64,000 nucleotides of DNA from Fluctibacter halophilus. Lineage in GTDB: Bacteria; Pseudomonadota; Gammaproteobacteria; Enterobacterales; Alteromonadaceae. The notes below the pieces were generated by a model that was not told where the DNA came from, did no database searches, and worked only from the letters and a program-made list of their open reading frames with translations. This document shows, piece after piece, positions 56,832 to 64,000 of the stretch. A program made the position numbers and the translations under genes. The stretch covers positions 296,078 through 360,077 of the forward strand of contig NZ_JAJEWP010000001.1 of NCBI RefSeq assembly GCF_020687825.1. The letters are read 5' to 3'. Positions within the stretch are counted from its first letter, which is position 1; the number at the start of each line of letters is the position of its first letter.

Positions 56832-56856
56832 AAAGGGGAGCGATTGCTCCCCTTTT
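56832..56856 (+). terminator. Rho-independent terminator of ndk
   Basis: A 10-base stem (AAAGGGGAGC/GCTCCCCTTT) with loop GATT is followed by a short T-run. It lies about 20 bases past the ndk stop and 90 before rlmN. Confidence 0.82.
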
Positions 56857-56946
56857 GTCGTAGTAAAGGTTGTCTATTTTCTGTACAATTGGCGCGGTGT
56901 GAAATCGCACAGAGCCAATCTCGTTCAATACAGGTGAGTTGTTTAT

Positions 56947-58083
56947 ATGCCAGAATCTACCGTTACCAAAAAAACCAATCTGCTGGATCTTAACCGGGCG
57001 GCAATGCGCGAATTTTTCGCCAGAATTGGTGAAAAACCGTTTCGTGCGGATCAGGTAATGAAGTGGATTTATCAACAAGGTATCAGCAACTTCGAGCAGA
57101 TGACCAATCTGAACAAAGGGTTGCGTGACAAACTGACCCAATTGTGTGAAGTGCGGGCGCCAGAAATCGCCTACCAACAGAACGCTTCTGATGGCACGAT
57201 CAAATTCGCGCTCAAGCTAGACGGTGGGCAAGAAGTCGAAGCCGTCTGGATCCCTGAAACTGATCGCGCCACCTTGTGTGTGTCGTCACAGGTGGGCTGT
57301 GCGCTGGAATGTACCTTCTGTTCGACCGCTCAACAGGGCTTTAATCGCAACCTGAGTGTGTCGGAAATCATTGGCCAGGTGTGGCGGGTAGCGACCACGA
57401 TTGGCCTGTCCAACGACACCGCCCGACGTCCGGTGACCAATGTGGTGATGATGGGCATGGGCGAACCGTTGCTCAACCTCAAAAACGTTGTGCCTGCAAT
57501 GGACATCATGATGGATGACTTCGGCTTTGGTTTGTCCAAGCGTCGGGTAACGCTCAGTACGTCCGGTGTCGTACCTGCACTCGATATGCTGGGTGATCAG
57601 ATTGATGTGGCGCTGGCCATTTCCCTGCACGCGCCGACCGATGAGTTGCGCAATGAGATCGTACCGATCAATAAAAAATACAATATCGAAACGTTTTTAG
57701 CCGGTGTGCGCCGTTATCTGGCCAAGTCTCGGGCCAACCAGGGCAAGGTCACGGTAGAGTACGTGATGCTCAATGGTATCAACGACAGTACTGATCAGGC
57801 CCATCAGTTGGCCAAGGTACTGAAAGACACGCCATCGAAAATTAACCTGATCCCCTTCAATCCGTATCCCGGATCGCCCTATACCTGTTCAAGCAATTCA
57901 CGCATCGACCGGTTCGCTAAAGTCCTGATGGAGTATGGCCTGACCGTGGTTGTGCGCAAAACCCGGGGCGACGATATTGACGCCGCGTGCGGTCAATTGG
58001 TCGGTGATGTGGTGGACAGAACGAAAAGAATGTTAAAAAAACAGATGAAGGGAGAGCAAATTTCAGTAAAAATGGCGCACTAG
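56947..58083 (+). CDS. rlmN: Dual-specificity 23S rRNA/tRNA adenine C2-methyltransferase RlmN
   Basis: RlmN methylates A2503 of 23S rRNA and A37 of some tRNAs. The 378-residue radical SAM protein has the cluster motif [12 protein letters not shown] (CxxxCxxC, about 118-129) and a second methyl-carrying Cys near the C-terminus in AACGQLVG. The GEPLLNL and GVVPALDML blocks are typical. It starts the rlmN-pilW-rodZ-ispG-hisS-yfgM-bamB run. Confidence 0.97.
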   Translation: MPESTVTKKTNLLDLNRAAMREFFARIGEKPFRADQVMKWIYQQGISNFEQMTNLNKGLRDKLTQLCEVRAPEIAYQQNASDGTIKFALKLDGGQEVEAVWIPETDRATLCVSSQVGCALECTFCSTAQQGFNRNLSVSEIIGQVWRVATTIGLSNDTARRPVTNVVMMGMGEPLLNLKNVVPAMDIMMDDFGFGLSKRRVTLSTSGVVPALDMLGDQIDVALAISLHAPTDELRNEIVPINKKYNIETFLAGVRRYLAKSRANQGKVTVEYVMLNGINDSTDQAHQLAKVLKDTPSKINLIPFNPYPGSPYTCSSNSRIDRFAKVLMEYGLTVVVRKTRGDDIDAACGQLVGDVVDRTKRMLKKQMKGEQISVKMAH

Positions 58084-58113
58084 TCCAATGCTGCCAACAA
58101 GGTTGTGGGTATC

Positions 58114-59637
58114 ATGCGCATCATATTGATTTTTGTTGTTTTGTTACTGGCCGGTTGTGTCAGCCAACCCTTGCCCAAAGGGTTTAAAGGGGCCGATGAA
58201 TTTGACCCGGTGGCCGCGGCCAAAACCCGTATTTCTCTCGGTCTGACATACCTGAAAAACGGCAACTACAGCCAGGCTAAATTTAACCTGGACAAAGCCC
58301 TGCAGTTTGCGCCACGTCTGGCGGACGCCCATTACAGCATTGCCTACTACTATCAGTTGGTGGGTGAAAATGAACTGGCCGAACAGTCCTATCAGGACGC
58401 GATGGATTTCGATCCCCGTAACCCTGACATTGCAAACACCTACGGTGCCTTCTTGTGTCAGCAAGGCAAGTACGAAAAGGCCAAAAGTTTCTTTCTCAAA
58501 GCGGTGAACAGCAATAATTATGTGTCGACCGCGGAGACCTTTGAGAACCTGGCGCTGTGTAGTCAGAGTCAGGGGCAGGTCGATGATGCCATTCAATACC
58601 TGCAAAATGCCATTAATCACCAGCCGACCCGGGGAAAAAGCCTGTTATTGCTGACTCAGTTGTATGCCGCGCAGGAACAGTGGTTGCAGGCGCGCGATAC
58701 TTTGCGTAAGTACGAACGTGTTGCCAGTGTATCGGCGGAGACCCTGTGGCTGTCAGTGAAAATCGAACAGGCGCTGGGCAATATGCAAACAGCTCGGGGT
58801 TACGGCGACATGTTGGTTGCGATGTATCCGGGCCATCCCAATACCCAGGATTATCTGAAGAAACGTCAACAGCGTGCCAGCTCGGCTGCATCCGAGCGTG
58901 TGACTACGAAAGTTGCTGACTCTGCGACTGCGTCGGCCGATATCGCGACTGCCAAACCTGACGTGATTGAGCGTAAACCCGAACCGTTCAAGCCCGAGCC
59001 GCAACCGTTTGTGCCTGAGCCTGCTGAGGTCGCCCAAGGGCCAGAGGTTGGCGAGCAAGCGACAGCCGCTGCCAGCGACGACACCCTGGCAGATGAAACG
59101 GCTGCGAAGGTGGAACAACCCGCGGACGCCGTGGTGGAAGATGCTGAACAACCAACTGATGTGGTTGAGCGTCAGCCCGAGCCGTTTAAACCTGAGCCGC
59201 AACCTGTTGTGCCTGAGACTGCCGAGGTCGCTCAAGGGCCAGAGGTTGAAGAGGCAGCCGCAGCCAGCGACGGCACACTGGCGGATGAATCGGCTGCGAC
59301 GGCGGAACAATCGGGGGACGCCGCTGTGGAAGATGCCGAACAACAAACGGTCGTCGCTGAACGTCAGCCTGAACCCTTTAAGCCCGAACCGAAGCCATTT
59401 GTGCCTGACCCGGCTCCTTCCACACAGGCTGAGCAGGCTGAGACGGTGGAATCCGAAGGGGCAGAACAACCGCTGTATCATACGGTGGCAAAAAATGAGA
59501 ATTTGTACCGCATATCATTGCTTTATAATTTGAAAATGGCGCGACTGATTGAGTGGAATAACCTCAGTGATGCGTCAGCTATCCGACCGGGTATGCGCTT
59601 GTACCTGGTGGACCCCAACACACTAGAGCAGGAATAA
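58114..59637 (+). CDS. pilW: PilW-like TPR lipoprotein with repeats and LysM domain
   Basis: PilW/PilF is an outer-membrane TPR lipoprotein needed to assemble the type IV pilus secretin. The lipobox is LLAGC (Cys18 counting from GTG 58105). Six TPRs fill about residues 40-245: ISLGLTYLKNGNYSQAKFNLDKALQFAP, then YYYQLVGENELAEQSYQDAMDFDP and more. Unusually, a Pro/Glu/Ala-rich linker of three near-repeats (285-438, core PEPFKPEPQP) follows, and then a C-terminal LysM-type domain (about 456-503: LYHTVAKNENLYRIS and IRPGMRLYLV), a peptidoglycan-binding motif. Standard PilW is about 250 residues. The rodZ start overlaps its stop. I chose ATG 58114; GTG 58105 is an alternative. Confidence 0.85.
   Translation: MRIILIFVVLLLAGCVSQPLPKGFKGADEFDPVAAAKTRISLGLTYLKNGNYSQAKFNLDKALQFAPRLADAHYSIAYYYQLVGENELAEQSYQDAMDFDPRNPDIANTYGAFLCQQGKYEKAKSFFLKAVNSNNYVSTAETFENLALCSQSQGQVDDAIQYLQNAINHQPTRGKSLLLLTQLYAAQEQWLQARDTLRKYERVASVSAETLWLSVKIEQALGNMQTARGYGDMLVAMYPGHPNTQDYLKKRQQRASSAASERVTTKVADSATASADIATAKPDVIERKPEPFKPEPQPFVPEPAEVAQGPEVGEQATAAASDDTLADETAAKVEQPADAVVEDAEQPTDVVERQPEPFKPEPQPVVPETAEVAQGPEVEEAAAASDGTLADESAATAEQSGDAAVEDAEQQTVVAERQPEPFKPEPKPFVPDPAPSTQAEQAETVESEGAEQPLYHTVAKNENLYRISLLYNLKMARLIEWNNLSDASAIRPGMRLYLVDPNTLEQE
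58957..59418 (+). repeat. Triplicated Pro/Glu-rich coding repeat in pilW
   Basis: Three direct copies of a unit of about 64-66 codons share the block V-E-R-x-P-E-P-F-K-P-E-P. The first two copies are full length (with EVAQGPEV, DDTLADE-like and VEDAEQ landmarks), the third ends after VPDP. The spacing between copies is 66 and 64 codons. The DNA is similar but not identical between copies, so the expansion is not very recent. Confidence 0.85.
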
Positions 59638-60659
59638 TGAGCGAAGACCAACAAGAATCCGTACAGGAAGCGCCCCAAGGCCCGGGCCCGCAACTAAAAG
59701 CTGCGCGGATAACCGCAGGCCTCAGCGAGGCAGAAGTGGCAGACAAACTGCGCTTGAAAGTCACCAGTATTGTGGCGCTGGAAAACGATCAGATTGATGA
59801 ACGTATCTCGCTGACCTTTACCCGGGGGTATCTGAAATTGTACGCCCGCCTGGTCAACTTGCCAGAAAGTGACGTGCTGGAGACGTTCGACCGGTTCCAC
59901 ACCCACAGTAAAGAGCCGGCAAAGTTGCAGAGTTTTTCCCGTCGGGTTGCCAAGCAGGCCAGTGATGATCGTCTGATGATGGTGACCTACCTGATCGTCG
60001 CGCTGGTTATCGCGTTGGTGGTGGTGTGGTGGTTTCAACAATCAGGCTCTGATGATGGCGACAGCACTCTGTTGTCTGAGCCAGCCTCGTCGTCAGTCAG
60101 TACCGCGGCGAACCGACAGGCGGACAATCCGCCTGCCACAACCCGTGATTCATCGGCTGACAATCGTGACAATGCTGCTGAGCAATCCGAGCCGGATACA
60201 CAGACCCAGTCAACACTGGAGCAGGTTGTAATTACGCCGACAGAGCGTAACGATGAAGTACCGGTCAGTGAGGAACCTCAACCGGCCACCGACACAGGCG
60301 CTTCGGCGCAACTGTCTACCCAACAAGCTATGACCGACGATGTGAGTAGCGAGGATATCAACAGCGAGGATACCGGCAGCCCAACGGCTGTGGTTTCAAT
60401 GCCCGATGCTGCACCGGTTGAACTGGTGTTTGAATTCAGCGGTGATTGCTGGATGAATCTGGTGGACGCCACTGGTGAAGCCATTGCCTATGGGGTTAAA
60501 GCCAAAGGACGGGTCATGCCGGTCACCGGCATCCCGCCGTTTGAAGTCACACTGGGCGCGCCGGGCGTGGTCGAGATTTCCTATAACGGTGAGGCCGTGG
60601 ACATGAGTCAGTTTGACGAGACCCGCACCGCCCGTTTCAACTTGCCATTGGGCGAGTGA
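59637..60659 (+). CDS. rodZ: Cytoskeleton protein RodZ
   Basis: RodZ links MreB to the elongation machinery. The 340-residue protein has an N-terminal HTH_25 domain (about 20-90: LKAARITAGLSEAEVADKLRL), a membrane helix (about 116-135: LIVALVIALVVVWWF), a disordered Ser/Thr/Gln/Glu-rich periplasmic linker (140-255) and a C-terminal DUF4115 beta domain (about 260-340: ELVFEFSGDCWMNLVDATGEAIAYG). Its ATG overlaps the pilW stop (TAATGA), indicating coupling. Confidence 0.93.
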   Translation: MSEDQQESVQEAPQGPGPQLKAARITAGLSEAEVADKLRLKVTSIVALENDQIDERISLTFTRGYLKLYARLVNLPESDVLETFDRFHTHSKEPAKLQSFSRRVAKQASDDRLMMVTYLIVALVIALVVVWWFQQSGSDDGDSTLLSEPASSSVSTAANRQADNPPATTRDSSADNRDNAAEQSEPDTQTQSTLEQVVITPTERNDEVPVSEEPQPATDTGASAQLSTQQAMTDDVSSEDINSEDTGSPTAVVSMPDAAPVELVFEFSGDCWMNLVDATGEAIAYGVKAKGRVMPVTGIPPFEVTLGAPGVVEISYNGEAVDMSQFDETRTARFNLPLGE

Positions 60660-60684
60660 CCGAGACACACTAAGGTAATTCACT

Positions 60685-61803
60685 ATGTTTACAGATTCAC
60701 CCATTACCCGCCGTAAATCCACCCGTATTAACGTGGGGAGCGTACCGATTGGTGATGGTGCGCCGATTGCTGTCCAATCGATGACCAATACGCCAACAGT
60801 CGATGTGCAGGCGACGGTTGATCAAATCAAACGTATCCAGGCTGTCGGTGGCGAGATTGTGCGTGTCTCTATTCCGACCATGGATGCCGCCGAGGCGTTT
60901 AAGGCCATCAAAGCGCAGGTTTCCGTGCCGTTGGTGTGTGACATCCACTTTGATTACCGCATCGCGCTGAAAGTGGCCGAGTATGGCGCCGATTGTTTGC
61001 GCATTAATCCCGGCAATATCGGCAATATGGAGCGGGTGCGCTCGGTGGTGGATTGTGCCAAGGACAAAGGGATCCCTATCCGGATTGGCGTGAACGGTGG
61101 TTCACTGGAAAAAGATTTGCAGGAAAAGTATGGCGAACCGACTCCCGCAGCCTTGGTGGAGTCTGCCATGCGGCATGTGGATATTCTGGATTCGCTCAAC
61201 TTTGACCAATTCAAGGTCAGCGTGAAAGCGTCAGATGTGTTTCTGGCCGTCGGTGCTTACCGGGAATTGGCGACGCGCATTGACCAGCCGTTGCATCTGG
61301 GCATTACCGAAGCGGGCGGTTTCCGTTCCGGCGCGGTAAAAAGTGCAGTGGGTCTGGGCATGTTACTGGCCGACGGTATCGGCGATACCATCCGAATTTC
61401 ATTAGCGGCCGACCCGGTGGAAGAAATCAAAGTCGGATTTGATATTCTCAAGTCACTTCGGATCCGTTCCCGTGGTATCAACTTCATTGCCTGTCCGAGC
61501 TGTTCACGTCAGGAATTTGATGTGATTGGTACCGTTAATGCACTCGAACAACGGCTCGAAGATATCCTGACACCCATGGATGTGTCTATCATCGGCTGTG
61601 TTGTAAATGGGCCCGGCGAAGCGGAAGTGTCAGACCTCGGTTTAACCGGCGCACGCAATATGAGTGGCTTCTACCTCGACGGTAAACGTCAGAAAGAGCG
61701 CCTGTCGAATGATGATTTGGTCGACGCGCTGGAAACCCGCATTCGCGCGAAAGCGGCACAGCTTGATGCAACGCGTAAAATTGATATTAAACAGGTGGGC
61801 TGA
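60685..61803 (+). CDS. ispG: 4-hydroxy-3-methylbut-2-en-1-yl diphosphate synthase IspG
   Basis: IspG performs the sixth step of the MEP isoprenoid pathway. The 372-residue protein has the TIM-barrel blocks [17 protein letters not shown] and RINPGNIG and a C-terminal [4Fe-4S] site with [10 protein letters not shown] and [10 protein letters not shown]. It is between rodZ and hisS, the usual order. Confidence 0.97.
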   Translation: MFTDSPITRRKSTRINVGSVPIGDGAPIAVQSMTNTPTVDVQATVDQIKRIQAVGGEIVRVSIPTMDAAEAFKAIKAQVSVPLVCDIHFDYRIALKVAEYGADCLRINPGNIGNMERVRSVVDCAKDKGIPIRIGVNGGSLEKDLQEKYGEPTPAALVESAMRHVDILDSLNFDQFKVSVKASDVFLAVGAYRELATRIDQPLHLGITEAGGFRSGAVKSAVGLGMLLADGIGDTIRISLAADPVEEIKVGFDILKSLRIRSRGINFIACPSCSRQEFDVIGTVNALEQRLEDILTPMDVSIIGCVVNGPGEAEVSDLGLTGARNMSGFYLDGKRQKERLSNDDLVDALETRIRAKAAQLDATRKIDIKQVG

Positions 61804-61830
61804 AAGACCTCCACAATGGCCGTTAAGCAT

Positions 61831-61859
61831 TTTACGTTTCTGTTCAAAGCCCCTATAAT
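61831..61859 (+). promoter_or_regulatory. Putative hisS promoter, -10 inside a terminator loop
   Basis: TTTACG (61831-61836) and a perfect TATAAT (61854-61859) are separated by the ideal 17 bases. The -10 box lies in the loop of the hairpin at 61846-61869. Transcription would begin near 61866, about 60 bases before the hisS GTG start at 61926. Confidence 0.5.
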
Positions 61860-61870
61860 GCGGGGCTTTT
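61846..61870 (+). terminator. Terminator hairpin after ispG
   Basis: The stem AAAGCCCC/GGGGCTTT has an 8-base loop containing TATAAT and is followed by TTGACGTTTT, a weak T-run. It lies 43 bases past the ispG stop. Confidence 0.65.
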
Positions 61871-61925
61871 GACGTTTTAACCTGGGCACAGGCCTAACCT
61901 TAGCAAACAACAGAGAATTCCCTCA

Positions 61926-63215
61926 GTGAGCAAACAGATCCAAGCAATTCGCGGTATGAATGATTGCCTTCCCGAGCAGAGCGGGACCTGGCAGTGGGTG
62001 GAGCAGCGGATCCGACAAGTGGTGGCCAGTTATGGTTACCAGGAAATTCGAACCCCAGTGGTTGAAAGCACCGACCTGTTTAAACGTTCGATCGGCGAAG
62101 TGACTGACATCGTCGAAAAAGAAATGTACACCTTTGATGATCGCAACGGCGATAGTCTGACCTTGCGTCCTGAAAACACGGCCAGTGTCGTGCGCGCCGG
62201 TAATGAGCATGGTTTGCTGTATAACCAGCAGCAGCGTTTGTGGTACATGGGACCGATGTTTCGCCATGAGCGTCCGCAAAAAGGCCGCTATCGGCAGTTT
62301 CACCAGTTTGGCGTAGAGGCCTTTGGTATCGACGGCCCGGACATTGACGCCGAAGTGATTCTGTTGTCCGCGCGGTTGTGGCAACAATTCGGCATGGCAG
62401 AGCAGGTGACACTTGAGATCAACTCACTGGGCTCGAATGAAGCCCGTGCAGCCTACCGAGACGCATTGGTTGCTTACCTGAAAGCCAACGAAGCGGCGCT
62501 GGATGAAGATTCGAAACGTCGCATGACCACCAACCCATTGCGGGTATTGGACAGTAAAAATCCTGACGTGCAGGCCGCACTGGCAGACGCGCCGTCGTTG
62601 TTGGATCATCTGGATGACGCCTCCAGGCAACATTTTGATGGCTTACGTGAACGATTGGACGATTTGGGTATCAAATATCGGGTTAATCCCCGTCTGGTGC
62701 GTGGCCTGGACTACTACAACCGTACCGTTTTTGAATGGGTAACTGACTCTTTGGGAGCTCAGGGTACGGTGTGTGCCGGAGGTCGTTACGACGGCCTGGT
62801 TGAGCAACTGGGCGGCAAAGCCACTCCTGCAGTCGGCTTTGCATTGGGTATGGAGCGTCTTGTGTTGTTGCTGGAAACCCTGCAACTGACCTCTGAGGTA
62901 CCTGGGGCGGTGGATGTTTATGTGACGGCCATGGGTGAAAAAGCAGAAGGGTATGCCCGTCGTCTCTCTGAGCAAGTGCGAGATGCACTACCGGGTATTC
63001 GATTGCAAAACCACTGTGGTGGCGGCAACTTCAAAAAGCAGATGAAACGTGCAGACAAAAGTGGCGCTGTACTGGCTCTGATCATTGGTGACAATGAAGC
63101 TGACAATCAACAGGTTGGCGTGAAATATTTGCGACACGATCGAGAGCAAGAAACGATTGAAGACAGTGCATTGATTGCGTACTTGCGCAGCAATTTAAGT
63201 AGTGAACACAATTAA
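61926..63215 (+). CDS. hisS: Histidyl-tRNA synthetase
   Basis: The class II synthetase of 429 residues starts with GTG and [16 protein letters not shown]. It has motif 2 with [23 protein letters not shown], histidine-specific [15 protein letters not shown], motif 3 with [11 protein letters not shown], and a C-terminal anticodon domain. It lies in the ispG-hisS-yfgM-bamB order. Confidence 0.98.
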   Translation: MSKQIQAIRGMNDCLPEQSGTWQWVEQRIRQVVASYGYQEIRTPVVESTDLFKRSIGEVTDIVEKEMYTFDDRNGDSLTLRPENTASVVRAGNEHGLLYNQQQRLWYMGPMFRHERPQKGRYRQFHQFGVEAFGIDGPDIDAEVILLSARLWQQFGMAEQVTLEINSLGSNEARAAYRDALVAYLKANEAALDEDSKRRMTTNPLRVLDSKNPDVQAALADAPSLLDHLDDASRQHFDGLRERLDDLGIKYRVNPRLVRGLDYYNRTVFEWVTDSLGAQGTVCAGGRYDGLVEQLGGKATPAVGFALGMERLVLLLETLQLTSEVPGAVDVYVTAMGEKAEGYARRLSEQVRDALPGIRLQNHCGGGNFKKQMKRADKSGAVLALIIGDNEADNQQVGVKYLRHDREQETIEDSALIAYLRSNLSSEHN

Positions 63216-63254
63216 GGCCGGGTCACAGACCGGGGCCGGCAGTAAGAGGAAGAA

Positions 63255-63893
63255 ATGATGGAACAGTTTGCAACCGAAGAACAACAAGTCGAGGCGATCA
63301 AACGCTTCTGGAAAGAAAACGGCATTGCAATCATTGTCGGCGCAGCCGTTGGCTTGGGCGGATTGTGGGGCTGGCGTTATTACAATGCTGAGCAAATCCA
63401 AAGCAAAGAAATGGCATCTCTGACCTATCAGCAACAGGTTGAAGCGCTGGCTCAAGACGGTCAGAACAGCCAGGCTCTGGCTTCCTTCGTAGAGCAAAAT
63501 GAAGGCAAAGGCTATGACATTCTCGGCGCTTTCATGCTCGCTAAAGCCGCCGTCGACAGTGACAAACTGGATGAAGCTGCGAGTCAGCTGAACGTTGTGA
63601 TTAATCGCAGTGAACAGGTCGCTGTGCAAGACGTTGCGCGCCTGCGTCTGGCCCGTATCTATTCCCAGCAGGCTAACAATGAGCAAGCGTTAGCCACTCT
63701 TGATGCAGTAACAACGGCTGCGTTTGATGGTCAGGTGCAGGAAATCCGCGGTGACGTGTACGCTGCGATGGGTCAGTTCGACCAGGCCAAAACCGCTTAC
63801 GTTGCTGCACTCGCTCAGTCGCAAAGCAACCGACTGGTGGAGATGAAGCTAGATAACCTCGCCGTGTTGGCCACCCAACAAGACGAGGAGTAA
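63255..63893 (+). CDS. yfgM: Ancillary SecYEG translocon subunit YfgM
   Basis: The 212-residue protein has one membrane helix (about 20-40: GIAIIVGAAVGLGGLWGW) and a periplasmic TPR domain (UPF0070). MEQFATEEQQVEAIKRFWKENG is the characteristic start. It acts as a chaperone near SecYEG and PpiD. GAGGAAG precedes the ATG. bamB follows 11 bases later. Confidence 0.95.
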   Translation: MMEQFATEEQQVEAIKRFWKENGIAIIVGAAVGLGGLWGWRYYNAEQIQSKEMASLTYQQQVEALAQDGQNSQALASFVEQNEGKGYDILGAFMLAKAAVDSDKLDEAASQLNVVINRSEQVAVQDVARLRLARIYSQQANNEQALATLDAVTTAAFDGQVQEIRGDVYAAMGQFDQAKTAYVAALAQSQSNRLVEMKLDNLAVLATQQDEE

Positions 63894-63903
63894 GCCATTG
63901 AGT

Positions 63904-64000
63904 ATGCGATTTAGCCCTTTGTTGCTTGCCGGTGCACTGGCATTGTCGGGGTGCAGTACGGTATCCGATTGGTTCGCCGATGACGAAGAACTGGAAGTTC
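63904..64000 (+). CDS. bamB: BamB outer-membrane assembly lipoprotein (3' truncated)
   Basis: Only the first 32 codons are in the window: MRFSPLLLAGALALSGCS gives a lipobox with Cys17, followed by an acidic stretch. The position after yfgM and the lipoprotein start fit BamB, the beta-propeller subunit of the BAM complex. The rest lies beyond the right edge. Confidence 0.8.
   Translation, partial: MRFSPLLLAGALALSGCSTVSDWFADDEELEV

Overview
The window is a gammaproteobacterial chromosome segment. It has intermediate GC content, tightly packed operons and no tRNA, rRNA, IS element or CRISPR array that I could recognise. The right half follows a backbone order familiar from Pseudomonas and related marine gammaproteobacteria: queA, tgt, yajC, secD, secF, suhB, trmJ, cysE, iscR-iscS-iscU-iscA-hscB-hscA-fdx, ndk, rlmN, pilW, rodZ, ispG, hisS, yfgM, bamB. 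PEP-CTERM-related genes, an HPr-rel-A cluster, a glyoxylate shunt and GGDEF/HD-GYP-type genes suggest an aerobic aquatic or biofilm-forming relative of the Oceanospirillales or Alteromonadales. The genus cannot be fixed from the sequence alone.

Layout. 1-2923: pirin (cut by the left edge), a DUF2798 membrane protein, a secreted NIPSNAP protein, a MerR regulator and a conserved hypothetical. 3089-7715: a PEP-CTERM protein with a sigma-54-type promoter, then a minus-strand run of patatin, exosortase-system acyltransferase, ThiF-like adenylyltransferase and nitroreductase-fold protein. 7808-11749: a periplasmic trypsin-like protease, then a Tat-exported protein with its own sigma-54-type promoter, followed by PqqD-like, HprK-related kinase A and nucleotidyltransferase genes (the HPr-rel-A system). 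11882-14193: two UDP-sugar enzymes for surface polysaccharide. 14252-19307: the glyoxylate shunt (glcB, a LysR regulator, aceA). 19531-24438: cheV, alkaline phosphatase, an Orn/Lys/Arg decarboxylase-family enzyme and a small exported protein. 24446-30824: a nine-gene minus-strand operon resembling E. coli yjfIJKLMC with a K+ channel inserted and a rhomboid protease plus a VC0807-type membrane protein appended.

31057-64000: the conserved backbone, opened at three junctions by accessory genes: an S9 peptidase between queA and tgt; rhodanese, degenerate GGDEF, a secreted helical protein and a GlyGly-CTERM carboxypeptidase between secF and suhB; and an ABM-like protein, an HD-GYP protein and a phytase-esterase-like lipoprotein between fdx and ndk. 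The Isc operon carries a near-perfect type 1 IscR site. PilW is unusual: a TPR lipoprotein with three Pro/Glu-rich repeats and a C-terminal LysM domain.

The left accessory half is the most novel part. Two loci tied to exosortase-type surface biology (the PEP-CTERM gene and the HPr-rel-A cluster) each have a GG-N10-GC sigma-54 promoter. The acyltransferase/ThiF/nitroreductase/patatin run looks like an uncharacterised small-molecule or lipid-modification pathway. No gene-free stretch exceeds about 280 bases; the longest is 56106-56381. Start codons were adjusted where a ribosome binding site or the family's usual N-terminus supported an internal start.
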